Under the pieces are notes generated by a model, which was given only the letters and a program-made list of their open reading frames with translations, did not search any database and was not told the origin of the DNA. A DNA stretch of 64,000 nt from Paenibacillus camelliae (GTDB taxonomy: Bacteria > Bacillota > Bacilli > Paenibacillales > Paenibacillaceae), in the NCBI RefSeq assembly GCF_023715345.1, contig NZ_JAMBNY010000001.1, positions 1,178,001 through 1,242,000 on the forward strand, written 5' to 3'. The position numbers and the translations under genes are program-made. The stretch's first letter is position 1. Each line of letters begins with the position of its first letter. Below, one piece after another: positions 16,273-24,938 of this stretch.

Positions 16273-17412
16273 TTAATCTGCTAATGCTTTATCTATCGGG
16301 AACATGCCGCCTGACCAGGCCTTCTGCGCTGTCCACTCTGCCTCCCCTTGCCAGAATTCTGCTTCTGGAGGAAGCCCAAGAGCAAGGAATACGGTAAGGC
16401 ATAAATACAGACTGCCAGTTGATATATAGCCTTCTCCGATCTCCTTCTGGCTGCCAGCAAAACCGATACGAAGCCATCCGTCCTCATCGAACGTACCCGG
16501 AAGCTCCAGCTGGCGCTTAATGACAGCCGTCAATGCACAGCGAACCTGAGCAGGTTCCAGCTCCTCTGCAAGCTCATTCCTTAGCGCCATCAACGATAAA
16601 TGCTGAAATGCACCGAAGCGATAGGCTAGTGATCGACCAATTGGGGGATACGTTCCCTCCGGTGAAATCAATCGTTCGAGCACAGAGGCGAAGCGTACAG
16701 CCCGTTTCATCGTGTTCGCTCGAAGCTCAGACCAATCGTGAAATTGGTCTCCCAATACGTCCAATACGTCTACGAGCATCGGCTGAATGACAAAGCTGTT
16801 GTAATAATCCCAATGAAAATCCGGTCCATCTCCGTAGGCTCCATCCCCTACGTACCACTGCTCATGCTGTCTCAGCGCATAATCTACTCGCATGCGATCC
16901 CACGCTTCTCCCATACGGAACAACGCTGCTTCAATGGTTGCACTAAACAATAGCCAATTGCTGAATACGGGGCGAATAACTCGAGTCGCCATAAGCGCTT
17001 GCGCCAAATTTCCCTTCACCTTCGGCTCAAGCTTCTCATACAGCTCAGTAGGAGCGCGAAGCACCGCGTTGGCTAGAAACGCTGCATCAACGAGAGGCTG
17101 ACCGCCTCTATCAAAATTCATATAGTCAGGCGAAGCTGGCTCCGTAGCTGCATCAATAGCATCCCTTGCCAAGCTAGCCATCTGAGACCTGCGTTCCTCT
17201 TCCTCGCCAGATAGCGAAGCGCTTTCAAGCCACGGTGCAATTCCAGCTAGTGTACGCCCTAATGCCTCTAGATGCGTATATTCCGATCGATCGTCTGTCC
17301 AGCCCTCTACTGGCATAGCTTTGCGAAGCTTTCGCTCTGATAAGGCGTACAGCACTGGATGCGCGATTCGTACTAACGTGTCGACCCAATATTTTCGGTC
17401 TGCTCCCACCAT
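16273..17412 (-). CDS. DUF2264 domain protein, probable sugar-processing enzyme
   Basis: A 379-residue protein covering essentially one DUF2264 domain, with an (alpha/alpha)-barrel-like pattern of repeated helices. The family features YWVDTLVRIAHPVLYALSER near the N-terminus and GGQPLVDAAFLANAVLRAP, SNWLLFSATIEAALFR, GDGAYGDGPDFHWDYYNSFV and ISPEGTYPPIGRSLAYRFG further on are present. DUF2264 genes commonly sit with sugar importers and pectin or glycosaminoglycan enzymes, and a glycoside hydrolase-type role is plausible but not shown by this sequence. No signal peptide is seen, so it acts in the cytoplasm. It is the last gene of the importer operon, 42 nt after the solute-binding protein gene. 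GGGGGA precedes the ATG. Confidence 0.85.
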   Translation of the reverse strand: MVGADRKYWVDTLVRIAHPVLYALSERKLRKAMPVEGWTDDRSEYTHLEALGRTLAGIAPWLESASLSGEEEERRSQMASLARDAIDAATEPASPDYMNFDRGGQPLVDAAFLANAVLRAPTELYEKLEPKVKGNLAQALMATRVIRPVFSNWLLFSATIEAALFRMGEAWDRMRVDYALRQHEQWYVGDGAYGDGPDFHWDYYNSFVIQPMLVDVLDVLGDQFHDWSELRANTMKRAVRFASVLERLISPEGTYPPIGRSLAYRFGAFQHLSLMALRNELAEELEPAQVRCALTAVIKRQLELPGTFDEDGWLRIGFAGSQKEIGEGYISTGSLYLCLTVFLALGLPPEAEFWQGEAEWTAQKAWSGGMFPIDKALAD

Positions 17413-17454
17413 GATTCCCCCTTGCTTTAGTTAAGGCTACCTGAATATATTTCT

Positions 17455-19050
17455 CTAATTGTGACCGCTTTCCTGCAAATATTGCAGCCATTGCTGCTTA
17501 TAGCTCTCCTGAATTTTTTCCAAGCCAGCCTGATTCGCTTTCTCCATAAAGGTTTTCAGGCCGTCCTCTACATCATCAACCAGCCCTGCCATTAACGGAT
17601 ATAAATATTGCTTCTCTACTTGTTCTAATGCAGCTCGTTCTGCTTGATAAGGTGTGTAGTCCTCTGCAAAACCAGTATAGATATCTGGTACTTGAATTTT
17701 ATCTAATTCATTAAAGATCGCTTCAACTCCGTCATAGCTCGGCTCGAATATCATATATTCAGGGTTACGCCATGCCCAGCCGTTCATCGCTTCCCGCACA
17801 AATCCGTTCGTTGTGTTATCACCAATCATCTTGTAATATCCGTCTTCAACGGTATAGTTGACGTCTTCAAAGCCATATTGAGTCAATAAATTATAGCGCT
17901 TGTCTGTAACCATTAATTCATAGAATGCGAGTGCACGCTCTGCTTTTTTACTGTTTTTCGGAACAGCGAAGCCGTTATGAATCGGATGAACGGGCGTCGC
18001 GTAGCCAAGCGTCAAGCCATATGGATGATAGGCTAGATCCCAATCAGGGTGCAATGCTTTCATCTGATTCAGCACACTATTGTATCTAGTCGGGTTATCG
18101 GATAGCATCGCCGCTGCTGTGCCGTTCGTTAGTTTATCTTGGTTACCATCTGTTTCATTCAGCTCATTTTTAGAGAAGTAGCCATTGTCTGCCCAGCTTT
18201 TATAGCGCTTTAGATCCGTTAAATGCTCCTCTGATCCCCAGTAGCCTACTATATTGGAAGGGTCACTATAGGAAGCATGCAGACCATACGGCATCGCGCC
18301 TACTCTTTGACGTTGAAAATCAAGATAGGCATCCTCAAGCGTTGCACCAACATCCTGACCTACTGCAAGCGGCTGAATATTCGGTTCATTTTGTTTAATT
18401 CCTGCTAGATAAGCCTCAAAGGTCTCGATATCAACTGGCTTCGGTAAATTATGCTTCACACGTAAATCCTCACGCCATACGAAGCCACCAGTTACATACT
18501 CCTTATAGGTTGCTGGCACAGTATAGATATTGCCATCGATTTTAACGGCCTCCCACATATCCTGCGGAACAAACTCATAAAGCTTTGGCGCTGCAACAGG
18601 CAGCAGCTCATCCAGTCGCATGAAGGCACCGTTTTTAGCATATTGCTGATATTGCGTCCACTCAGCTGTAAAGATTAAGTCTACATCCTGCCCTGTAGAT
18701 AGGAGCAATCTGTATTTCTGATCCCAATCTGTCCATGTTGTATAGTTAAATTTCACCGTTGCATTCAGATCTTCAAGGAGCCACTCGTTAACCTGTGCTT
18801 CTACCTTATCCAGATCCTTCGGAGCATTACCTAACATATAAAACTGCAGCTCAACCCGTTCAGAGGTATCGATACCGGATATTGAGCTTTCGTTGCCTTC
18901 AGCATTCGTTCCCTCGGTTGTAGTAGACTTGGATGGCGCTGGGCTTGGCTCGTTGTTCGTTTTGCTGTTATTGCTGCATGCTGCGAGCAATGTGAGCACC
19001 AACACGAGTGAGATGAATAGATGTAACACCTTTTTCTGTTTACCTACCAT
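17455..19050 (-). CDS. ABC importer solute-binding lipoprotein (LplA-like)
   Basis: A 531-residue extracellular solute-binding protein. A lipoprotein signal (LLAACSNNSK; Cys near residue 25) is followed by a Ser/Thr/Asn-rich linker and a two-lobed type 2 binding fold. The large size and the ending match LplA/YtcQ-type proteins, which capture oligosaccharides and hand them to a CUT1 permease pair. It is encoded after the two permease genes on the minus strand and before the DUF2264 gene. The sugar is unknown; context suggests an oligosaccharide of plant cell wall or animal glycan origin. The ATG at 19050 has a GGAGGATT sequence in front. Confidence 0.9.
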   Translation of the reverse strand: MVGKQKKVLHLFISLVLVLTLLAACSNNSKTNNEPSPAPSKSTTTEGTNAEGNESSISGIDTSERVELQFYMLGNAPKDLDKVEAQVNEWLLEDLNATVKFNYTTWTDWDQKYRLLLSTGQDVDLIFTAEWTQYQQYAKNGAFMRLDELLPVAAPKLYEFVPQDMWEAVKIDGNIYTVPATYKEYVTGGFVWREDLRVKHNLPKPVDIETFEAYLAGIKQNEPNIQPLAVGQDVGATLEDAYLDFQRQRVGAMPYGLHASYSDPSNIVGYWGSEEHLTDLKRYKSWADNGYFSKNELNETDGNQDKLTNGTAAAMLSDNPTRYNSVLNQMKALHPDWDLAYHPYGLTLGYATPVHPIHNGFAVPKNSKKAERALAFYELMVTDKRYNLLTQYGFEDVNYTVEDGYYKMIGDNTTNGFVREAMNGWAWRNPEYMIFEPSYDGVEAIFNELDKIQVPDIYTGFAEDYTPYQAERAALEQVEKQYLYPLMAGLVDDVEDGLKTFMEKANQAGLEKIQESYKQQWLQYLQESGHN

Positions 19051-19118
19051 TGGAGAATCCTCCCTTTATCTATTTAATATATATGTTAGCTAGCGTATCC
19101 TCAAGAGGGCTGCCAGTT

Positions 19119-20021
19119 CTAACCTTTCACTGCACCAATCGTCAAACCCTTCACGAAATACCGTTGGATGAACGGATATAGAAGTAAGATTGGCCCCGTT
19201 ACAACGACTGCCATCGCCATCTTCATCGATTCCGAAGGAACAGGTCCCGATAGCACAACTCCTGCACCAGCCCCTATGCTATTCAAGAAATTGGATGTGT
19301 TAATAATGTTGTATAGGTAGAACTGCAGCTGGTACTTCGCTGTATCGTTAATAAACAGTGCGGAATGGAACCAGTCGTTCCAGTAATGCAAGGCCAAAAA
19401 CAGCCCTACCGTTGCCAGCCCTGGAACGGCGAGTGGCAGTACAACGCGATAGTAAATAACAAAATCATTTGCGCCATCGATTTTTGCTGATTCAACGACC
19501 TCATCAGGTACCGCTGAATGGATAAAGCTTCGCATCAAAATAATTAAAAATGGCGTCATTAACGATGGCCAGATGAGAGCATTCATCGTATTCCCAAACT
19601 TTAAATAGTTCGTAATCAGCATGTAGTACGGAACAAGTCCACCACCAAACAGTGTAGTAAAGTAAATGAAAAACGAGAAGAAATTTCTATACTTGAAGTC
19701 CTTTCGCTGTAGCACATAGCCCGCCATCGTCATAAGCAGCAGTCCGATAGCCGTTCCGACAATCGTGACAAAGGTCGTTACACCATAGGCTCGAAGCAGA
19801 TCCTCAGGAAACATAAAGACGATCTTATAAGCATCAAGCGTGAAAGAAGACGGAATGAGATTATATCCCTCTCTAACGATTTCTTCATTGCTCGTAAGTG
19901 AAGCGGAGATGATCAGCAGGAATGGGAGCAAGCACAATACGCTTCCGGTTAGCACGACGACATAGGCTATGAAGCGAAACCACTTTGTGGCGCCGTCTTC
20001 TTTGATCTTCATACTGTCCAC
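19119..20021 (-). CDS. Sugar ABC transporter permease (LplC/YtcP-like)
   Basis: A 300-residue inner-membrane permease of the CUT1 group with six predicted helices. The cytoplasmic EAA loop that contacts the ATPase is visible as ESAKIDGANDFVIYYRVVLP (about residues 187-206). The C-terminus ends in the usual PFIQRYFVKGLTIGAVKG. It pairs with the permease encoded 5 nt upstream and with the solute-binding lipoprotein that follows. No ATPase gene is in the operon, so a shared MsmX-type ATPase is expected to energise it. Confidence 0.92.
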   Translation of the reverse strand: MDSMKIKEDGATKWFRFIAYVVVLTGSVLCLLPFLLIISASLTSNEEIVREGYNLIPSSFTLDAYKIVFMFPEDLLRAYGVTTFVTIVGTAIGLLLMTMAGYVLQRKDFKYRNFFSFFIYFTTLFGGGLVPYYMLITNYLKFGNTMNALIWPSLMTPFLIILMRSFIHSAVPDEVVESAKIDGANDFVIYYRVVLPLAVPGLATVGLFLALHYWNDWFHSALFINDTAKYQLQFYLYNIINTSNFLNSIGAGAGVVLSGPVPSESMKMAMAVVVTGPILLLYPFIQRYFVKGLTIGAVKG

Positions 20022-20026
20022 CCCCC

Positions 20027-20968
20027 TTAAAATAGTGCGTAATCTTTATTGATTTTTCGAATGATTGTGTTGACGGTCATAATTAAAGCAAAGCCAAAGA
20101 TGGATTGATATACACCAGCAGCCGTTGCCATCCCCATATCAAACGTAACACGCAGTGATCGGTAAACATACGTATCCAAAATATCTGTCGTGCTGAATAG
20201 AAGCCCGTTGTTGCCGACCATTTGATAGAACAGATCGAATTGCCCCTTCATAATGCCGCCTAGCGCAAACAGCAGCAGAATGACAAACGTATTTTTTAGC
20301 ATCGGCAACGTAATGTGCCAAGATCTTTGAAAAATATTCGCACCATCGATTTTGGCGGCTTCATAGTATTCCTCGCTTATCCCAGTAATCGAGGCCAAGT
20401 AAATCACCATACTGTAACCAAAATTTTTCCATAAGAAAAAGATAATAATGAGAAATATCCACGCTGTTGGCTTAGCATATAAATTGATCGGCTCAGCACC
20501 GAGCTTCTCCAGCACCGTGTTCAGCACACCTTGATCGTAGTTGAACAGGTTGAACACGATAACACTTAAAATAACGAAGGATACAAAGTAAGGTAAAAAC
20601 AATATCGATTGTGTTATCTTTTTGAACCATTTCCCCCTAAGCTCACTGAGCAGCACCGCTACCGATATCGCCAGCCCATTGACGAGGACGATAAAGGCGA
20701 TATTATAGCCGATTGTGTTGATCGTTAATTGAATGAGCTTGCCAGATTTCCATAGAAACTCAAAGTTTTTAAGTCCAATAAAAGCCATCTGAAACATATT
20801 CGTAGAATGAAAATCAAACTGGACAAACGCATAATAAATACCAATCATCGGCACATAATTGTTGATCAAAAAATAAAGCAGAGTGGGCAGCAGCATAAGG
20901 AATAAAATTTTATTTTTATTCAGCTCATGCAGCAGACCCTTTTTCTTATGCACCATCGTTTTAGACAT
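20027..20968 (-). CDS. Sugar ABC transporter permease (LplB/YteP-like)
   Basis: A 313-residue permease and the first gene of the operon. Six helices are predicted, with the EAA loop YEAAKIDGANIFQRSWHITL (about residues 205-224). The N-terminal part has the HELNKNKILFLMLLPTLLYF stretch typical of the LplB/YteP branch, which works with large LplA-type binding proteins. The next gene starts 5 nt after its stop. The 400-nt region upstream holds the operon promoter together with two hairpins and an inverted repeat. Confidence 0.92.
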   Translation of the reverse strand: MSKTMVHKKKGLLHELNKNKILFLMLLPTLLYFLINNYVPMIGIYYAFVQFDFHSTNMFQMAFIGLKNFEFLWKSGKLIQLTINTIGYNIAFIVLVNGLAISVAVLLSELRGKWFKKITQSILFLPYFVSFVILSVIVFNLFNYDQGVLNTVLEKLGAEPINLYAKPTAWIFLIIIFFLWKNFGYSMVIYLASITGISEEYYEAAKIDGANIFQRSWHITLPMLKNTFVILLLFALGGIMKGQFDLFYQMVGNNGLLFSTTDILDTYVYRSLRVTFDMGMATAAGVYQSIFGFALIMTVNTIIRKINKDYALF

Positions 20969-21072
20969 AGTAAGCTCCTTTCCACATATTAAATTGTTGC
21001 TGCTTGTTTTCGTAAATTTGTGCGCTTGATTTAGCTAGCTCAAACTATAATTCAGCAGCAAAGCCATTAAAA

Positions 21073-21091
21073 GTGAAATTCCAGTTCACTA
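21073..21091. promoter_or_regulatory. Inverted repeat AGTGAA-N7-TTCACT, possible operator
   Basis: AGTGAA (21073-21078) and TTCACT (21086-21091) form a 6-bp dyad about 105-120 nt upstream of the first permease gene. A third copy of AGTGAA is at 21115-21120. It could be a site for an AraC-type regulator, but nothing else supports this. Confidence 0.25.
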
Positions 21092-21143
21092 TTGAATTAT
21101 TCAGCAGTTGTGTAGTGAACGATTGTGATATTACTGTACAAAA

Positions 21144-21169
21144 GCGCTAATTTGCAGACATTAGCACTG
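21144..21169 (-). terminator. Second terminator-like hairpin after the GH43 gene
   Basis: AGCGCTAAT (21144-21152) pairs with ATTAGCACT (21161-21169) with an 8-nt loop and one G-U pair on the minus strand, followed by a short TTTTG. It may be a backup terminator or part of the leader of the downstream permease operon. Confidence 0.35.
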
Positions 21170-21215
21170 TAAAGTGCCTTGAATATCTGTGCACAGACTG
21201 TTCAAACAACAAAAA

Positions 21216-21242
21216 ACAGACTACCTATTATCGATAGTCTGT
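21216..21242 (-). terminator. Terminator of the GH43 gene
   Basis: ACAGACTA (21216-21223) and TAGTCTGT (21235-21242) form an 8-bp stem with an 11-nt loop, followed by TTTTTTG on the minus strand, about 130 nt after the GH43 stop codon. Confidence 0.65.
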
Positions 21243-21368
21243 CGGGTTATTGCTGAAATTGAATATATTATTGAACCTGTATACAGAAGTGGTACGTCCT
21301 GTGAATTAGTAATTTTCAACATTTTTTATTCTACTACATTTAATTAGTGCACATTGTTCACGATGCCA

Positions 21369-22370
21369 TTAAAGTTCACCATGCAGATGCTCGCAGCTTT
21401 TCACTACTGTGAGTCCTTCTCCCGCTTCCTCCATGAGATACAGCTTGCAGCGCGATTGCGGCATATCGAATGGCTGGTGAAGGATAAGCATCAGCTCCCC
21501 CTCCAACGTATGAAACAGCATGCCGTGTCCGCTGTCTCCGTGAACGAGCGGCTCTAGCTGCTTCCAAGGGCCTTGCAGCTTTCCTGATTCCGAGCGGGCA
21601 ATCGTCTGCACATACTGCCCGTTGTCATAGCTGGACCACAGCATAAGGAGACTGCCGTCCTGCTTTCTATACAGCTGGCAGCCATCCGTTACATAAACCT
21701 TTCCGTCATATCCTTCAGCTGGTCCACCCGTATCCCATGTTGCTTCTGAAGCGTTGAACAATCGAATAGGCTCCCCTATCGCTTCTCTTAGATCATCACT
21801 GAGTGGAGCTGCATCAATCGTACCGTCGATCGTCTGAATCCACTCATGACAATAGACCATCCACGGCTTTTTCTGCTCATCCACAAATAGTGTTCCGTCA
21901 AGCGTCATCCTTGACGGATCGATGACAGGAGCATCCTCTCGTATCAGCTCAAACGGACCTTCAGGAGAATCGCTAACAGCAATCGCCGTCCCGCGCCAAT
22001 GCTTAGCAATTGGAATCGTGTTGTTATCTTCTAGCGTACGCATGCGGTTATGCAGCGTTACAAACAAATAAAACCGTCCTTCGTAAGCATGCACCTCAGG
22101 AGCCCAGGTACCATGCATCGGATGTGCCCATACGTTATCTGGAACAGTAAACACAACATACGGACCTTCCCACTCTAATAAATCATTGCTGCGATACGTT
22201 AGTACACCATAGCGCTCCATCCCCGTGAATGTAGGGATACCACTTGTATATAAGTAGTAAACACCAGCTTGCATATCGACCCATACATAAGGGTCATGTG
22301 CAGGGATGTCGCTCAGCCTTAAGCCTGAACGTGGATTGGATACATCAGATGCTTCATTATAAATCGCCAT
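21369..22370 (-). CDS. Glycoside hydrolase family 43-like protein
   Basis: A 333-residue single-domain protein with the five-bladed propeller pattern of GH43. The start is the ATG at 22368-22370 with AGGAGG 7 nt upstream; the frame continues 11 codons further without a better site. Candidate catalytic acids are the Asp in PAHDPYVWVD near the N-terminus (base), the Asp in MTLDGTLFVDE (pKa modulator) and the Glu in GGPAEGYDGK (acid). WAPEVHAYEGRFYLF is typical of the fold. Family members act on arabinose, xylose or galactose linkages. No signal peptide is seen, so it is probably cytoplasmic. It has its own terminator on each side and appears monocistronic. Confidence 0.82.
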   Translation of the reverse strand: MAIYNEASDVSNPRSGLRLSDIPAHDPYVWVDMQAGVYYLYTSGIPTFTGMERYGVLTYRSNDLLEWEGPYVVFTVPDNVWAHPMHGTWAPEVHAYEGRFYLFVTLHNRMRTLEDNNTIPIAKHWRGTAIAVSDSPEGPFELIREDAPVIDPSRMTLDGTLFVDEQKKPWMVYCHEWIQTIDGTIDAAPLSDDLREAIGEPIRLFNASEATWDTGGPAEGYDGKVYVTDGCQLYRKQDGSLLMLWSSYDNGQYVQTIARSESGKLQGPWKQLEPLVHGDSGHGMLFHTLEGELMLILHQPFDMPQSRCKLYLMEEAGEGLTVVKSCEHLHGEL

Positions 22371-22524
22371 CTCGTTTCCTCCTGTACAATCGTTTCGTTG
22401 CATGCACGTATTAGATTATTTTTCCTTTGCAACTAATATTCGATATAGCTGCAAGTAACCCTGCCTCCATTCAATCCATACTTGCTGATGATTCTTATCA
22501 ACTAGTTGTTACCCGTAACAAAAA

Positions 22525-22577
22525 GCCCTAACTAGATATGGATTTGACGCACGTCGCCGCCAATCTAATTAGGACTC
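22525..22577 (-). terminator. Terminator of the xylosidase/phosphorylase operon
   Basis: AGCCCTAACTAGAT (22525-22538) and ATCTAATTAGGACT (22564-22577) pair on the minus strand with two G-U pairs. A GC-rich 25-nt loop separates them and a TTTTT run follows the stem. It lies 18 nt after the GH31 stop. Confidence 0.75.
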
Positions 22578-22594
22578 TCATTAGTTCAACTTAT

Positions 22595-24922
22595 TTAGTT
22601 AGATAAATTCAGCGTTAATGTGATGTGTTCCTTGCCAGCTGGAATGTGAACGATACCGTCGATTAACTCGCCCGCTTCTCCATCGACCGCAGTGACTTGT
22701 TTGTCATCGTGCACTCGAATAGAGAACGGCTTACCACTGCCAGCAACTGTAATCGAGATTGTATTCTGCGCTCTCGTCGCTTGCACATTCACTTCTACTG
22801 CACCGCTCACATTATAAATGTTCGCTGCAGCACTCTTTCCATCCTCTAGCTGATATATCGCTATCTGTGCATCCTGAGCATAATCATAATCTGGTCGACT
22901 ATGATCCGCTCCTTGTACGATAATTGAATTAGGTCGTGCATATAAAGGTAAGCTGAAGAAATCATACTGCTCAGTAAACCACTTGCCGCCCTCTACAACC
23001 TTACCACTGATGACATGCGTCCATTTCCCCTCTGGCAAATAATAACGTACCACGCCATCTTCCTTAAGCACTGGCGCTACGAGTAAATGATCTCCCAGCA
23101 TATACTGTCGATCAATATATTCGACCGCAGGATCATTTGGAAACTCTAGCACCATCGCACGCATCATCGGAATGCCTTGCTCATGAGCCTTTGCTGCCAT
23201 TTGATACAAGTAAGGCATGAGTCGACATTTTAAATTCGTAAAGTGACGAGTAACATCTACCGCTTCCTCATCATATACCCATGGTACTCGGTACGATTTA
23301 CTTCCATGAAGACGACTATGACTAGAAAGCAAGCCGAACGCTAGCCAACGCTTAAACACATCGTCCTGCGGCTTATTCTCGAAGCCACCAATATCATGAC
23401 TCCAATACGCAAAGCCTGATAATCCTAGTGACAGCCCGCCACGCAAGCTTTCAGCCATCGATTCATAATCAGAATTACAATCGCCTCCCCAGTGAACTGG
23501 GAACTGTTGCCCACCCGCCGTCGCGGAACGAGCAAAGACGACCGCTTCGTTTTTGCCAAGCTTTTCTTCCAGTACCTCGAATACAACTTTATTGTACAAG
23601 TAAGCATAGTAGTTATGCATTTTGTGCGGGTCGGAGCCGTCGTAGTATACAACATCCGTTGGAATTCGCTCACCGAAATCCGTCTTAAAGCTATCTACTC
23701 CTTGATCAATTAGCTGGCGCAAATACCCTGCAAACCACTCACAAGCAGCCGGATTTGTAAAATCAACGATGCCCATTCCTGCCTGCCACATATCGGTCTG
23801 CCATACATCACCATTTGGTTTTTGAAGTAAATAGCCATGCTCCATACCTTCATCGAACAGCTTAGAGCGCTCAGCAATATATGGATTAATCCATACACTA
23901 ATTTTCAAGCCCTTTGCTTTCAAGCGCTTCAGCATACCTACAGGATCAGGGAACGTTTGTTTATCCCATGTAAAATCAGTCCAATGGAAGCCGCTCATCC
24001 AAAAACAATCAAAGTGAAAAACAGATAATGGCAAATTACGTTCAGCCATTCCATCGATGAACGATTGAACCGTTTCTTCATCATAATTTGTTGTAAACGA
24101 TGTGGTGAGCCATAAGCCAAACGACCATGCAGGCGGCAATGCTGGCTTGCCGGTTAAGTCTGTATATTTCGTAAGCACATCCTTCATATCCGGACCATCG
24201 ATAACAAAGTACTCTAATGATTCGCCTTCTACTGCGAATTGCACTTTTTTCACTTTTTCCGATGCGACCTCAAAGGAAACGAGCTCTGGGTGATTTACAA
24301 ATACACCGTAGCCTTTGTTGCTTATATAGAATGGAACATTTTTGTAGGCTTGCTCAGAGCTTGTGCCACCGTCCTTGTTCCACATATCAACCACTTGACC
24401 ATTTTTCACAAAGGAAGTGAAGCGTTCGCCTAAGCCGTAGACTAATTCACCTACACCTAGGTCTAATTCTTCGCGCATATACGTGTTCGTTTTACCTTCT
24501 TTAATGTAGGCCATTGACTTCACTCGACTGCCTGTCAAACGCTCACTGCCTCGGTAGAAGGAAACTTGCCACTCTTCGCCTTTTTGCACATGAGCGCGTA
24601 ACGAACCACTAGTAAATATAATCTCACTATCTGTCTCTTCGATTGTTACAAAATCTCCTGTCTCTGGAGTCAGCATAAATTGTGGTCCACGTTTTTTTGT
24701 TCCTTTAAAGTGGACGAGCTTTACACCGATAATACCCGGTCTTGGTGAGTGGAATATCACTCTTAACATCGGCGTATTTAAAATATTTGAGCGAATAACG
24801 ATTGGTTTCGGAGATACGTTGACGGTTAGCTTATGATCTTCAACATAATGATCATAGGGCTCAACTGCACTAATTACCTCATACTGCTCACGAATCATCC
24901 AATTTCCATCAGTAAACTTCAT
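22595..24922 (-). CDS. yicI: Alpha-xylosidase, GH31 (YicI-like)
   Basis: A 775-residue GH31 enzyme that removes alpha-linked xylose from the non-reducing end of oligosaccharides such as isoprimeverose or xyloglucan fragments. The nucleophile Asp is in SFKTDFGERIPTDV (near residue 412) and the acid/base Asp is in HWGGDCNSD, 66 residues later, the same spacing as in Escherichia coli YicI. The stretch YYDGSDPHKMHNYYAYLYNK is characteristic of the alpha-xylosidase subgroup. An N-terminal beta-sandwich, a (beta/alpha)8 barrel and C-terminal beta-domains are expected. No signal peptide is present, so it is cytoplasmic. It is the last gene of an operon, 16 nt after the GH94 gene. Confidence 0.93.
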   Translation of the reverse strand: MKFTDGNWMIREQYEVISAVEPYDHYVEDHKLTVNVSPKPIVIRSNILNTPMLRVIFHSPRPGIIGVKLVHFKGTKKRGPQFMLTPETGDFVTIEETDSEIIFTSGSLRAHVQKGEEWQVSFYRGSERLTGSRVKSMAYIKEGKTNTYMREELDLGVGELVYGLGERFTSFVKNGQVVDMWNKDGGTSSEQAYKNVPFYISNKGYGVFVNHPELVSFEVASEKVKKVQFAVEGESLEYFVIDGPDMKDVLTKYTDLTGKPALPPAWSFGLWLTTSFTTNYDEETVQSFIDGMAERNLPLSVFHFDCFWMSGFHWTDFTWDKQTFPDPVGMLKRLKAKGLKISVWINPYIAERSKLFDEGMEHGYLLQKPNGDVWQTDMWQAGMGIVDFTNPAACEWFAGYLRQLIDQGVDSFKTDFGERIPTDVVYYDGSDPHKMHNYYAYLYNKVVFEVLEEKLGKNEAVVFARSATAGGQQFPVHWGGDCNSDYESMAESLRGGLSLGLSGFAYWSHDIGGFENKPQDDVFKRWLAFGLLSSHSRLHGSKSYRVPWVYDEEAVDVTRHFTNLKCRLMPYLYQMAAKAHEQGIPMMRAMVLEFPNDPAVEYIDRQYMLGDHLLVAPVLKEDGVVRYYLPEGKWTHVISGKVVEGGKWFTEQYDFFSLPLYARPNSIIVQGADHSRPDYDYAQDAQIAIYQLEDGKSAAANIYNVSGAVEVNVQATRAQNTISITVAGSGKPFSIRVHDDKQVTAVDGEAGELIDGIVHIPAGKEHITLTLNLSN

Positions 24923-24938
24923 GTTGTCTCACCTTTTT

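Larger units (their letters stand above)
20969..21368. other. Intergenic region upstream of the Lpl-type operon
   Basis: This 400-nt gap holds the terminator of the upstream GH43 gene (21216-21242), a second terminator-like hairpin (21144-21169) and an inverted repeat AGTGAA-N7-TTCACT (21073-21091) with a further AGTGAA at 21115-21120. No gene is supported here. Confidence 0.6.
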
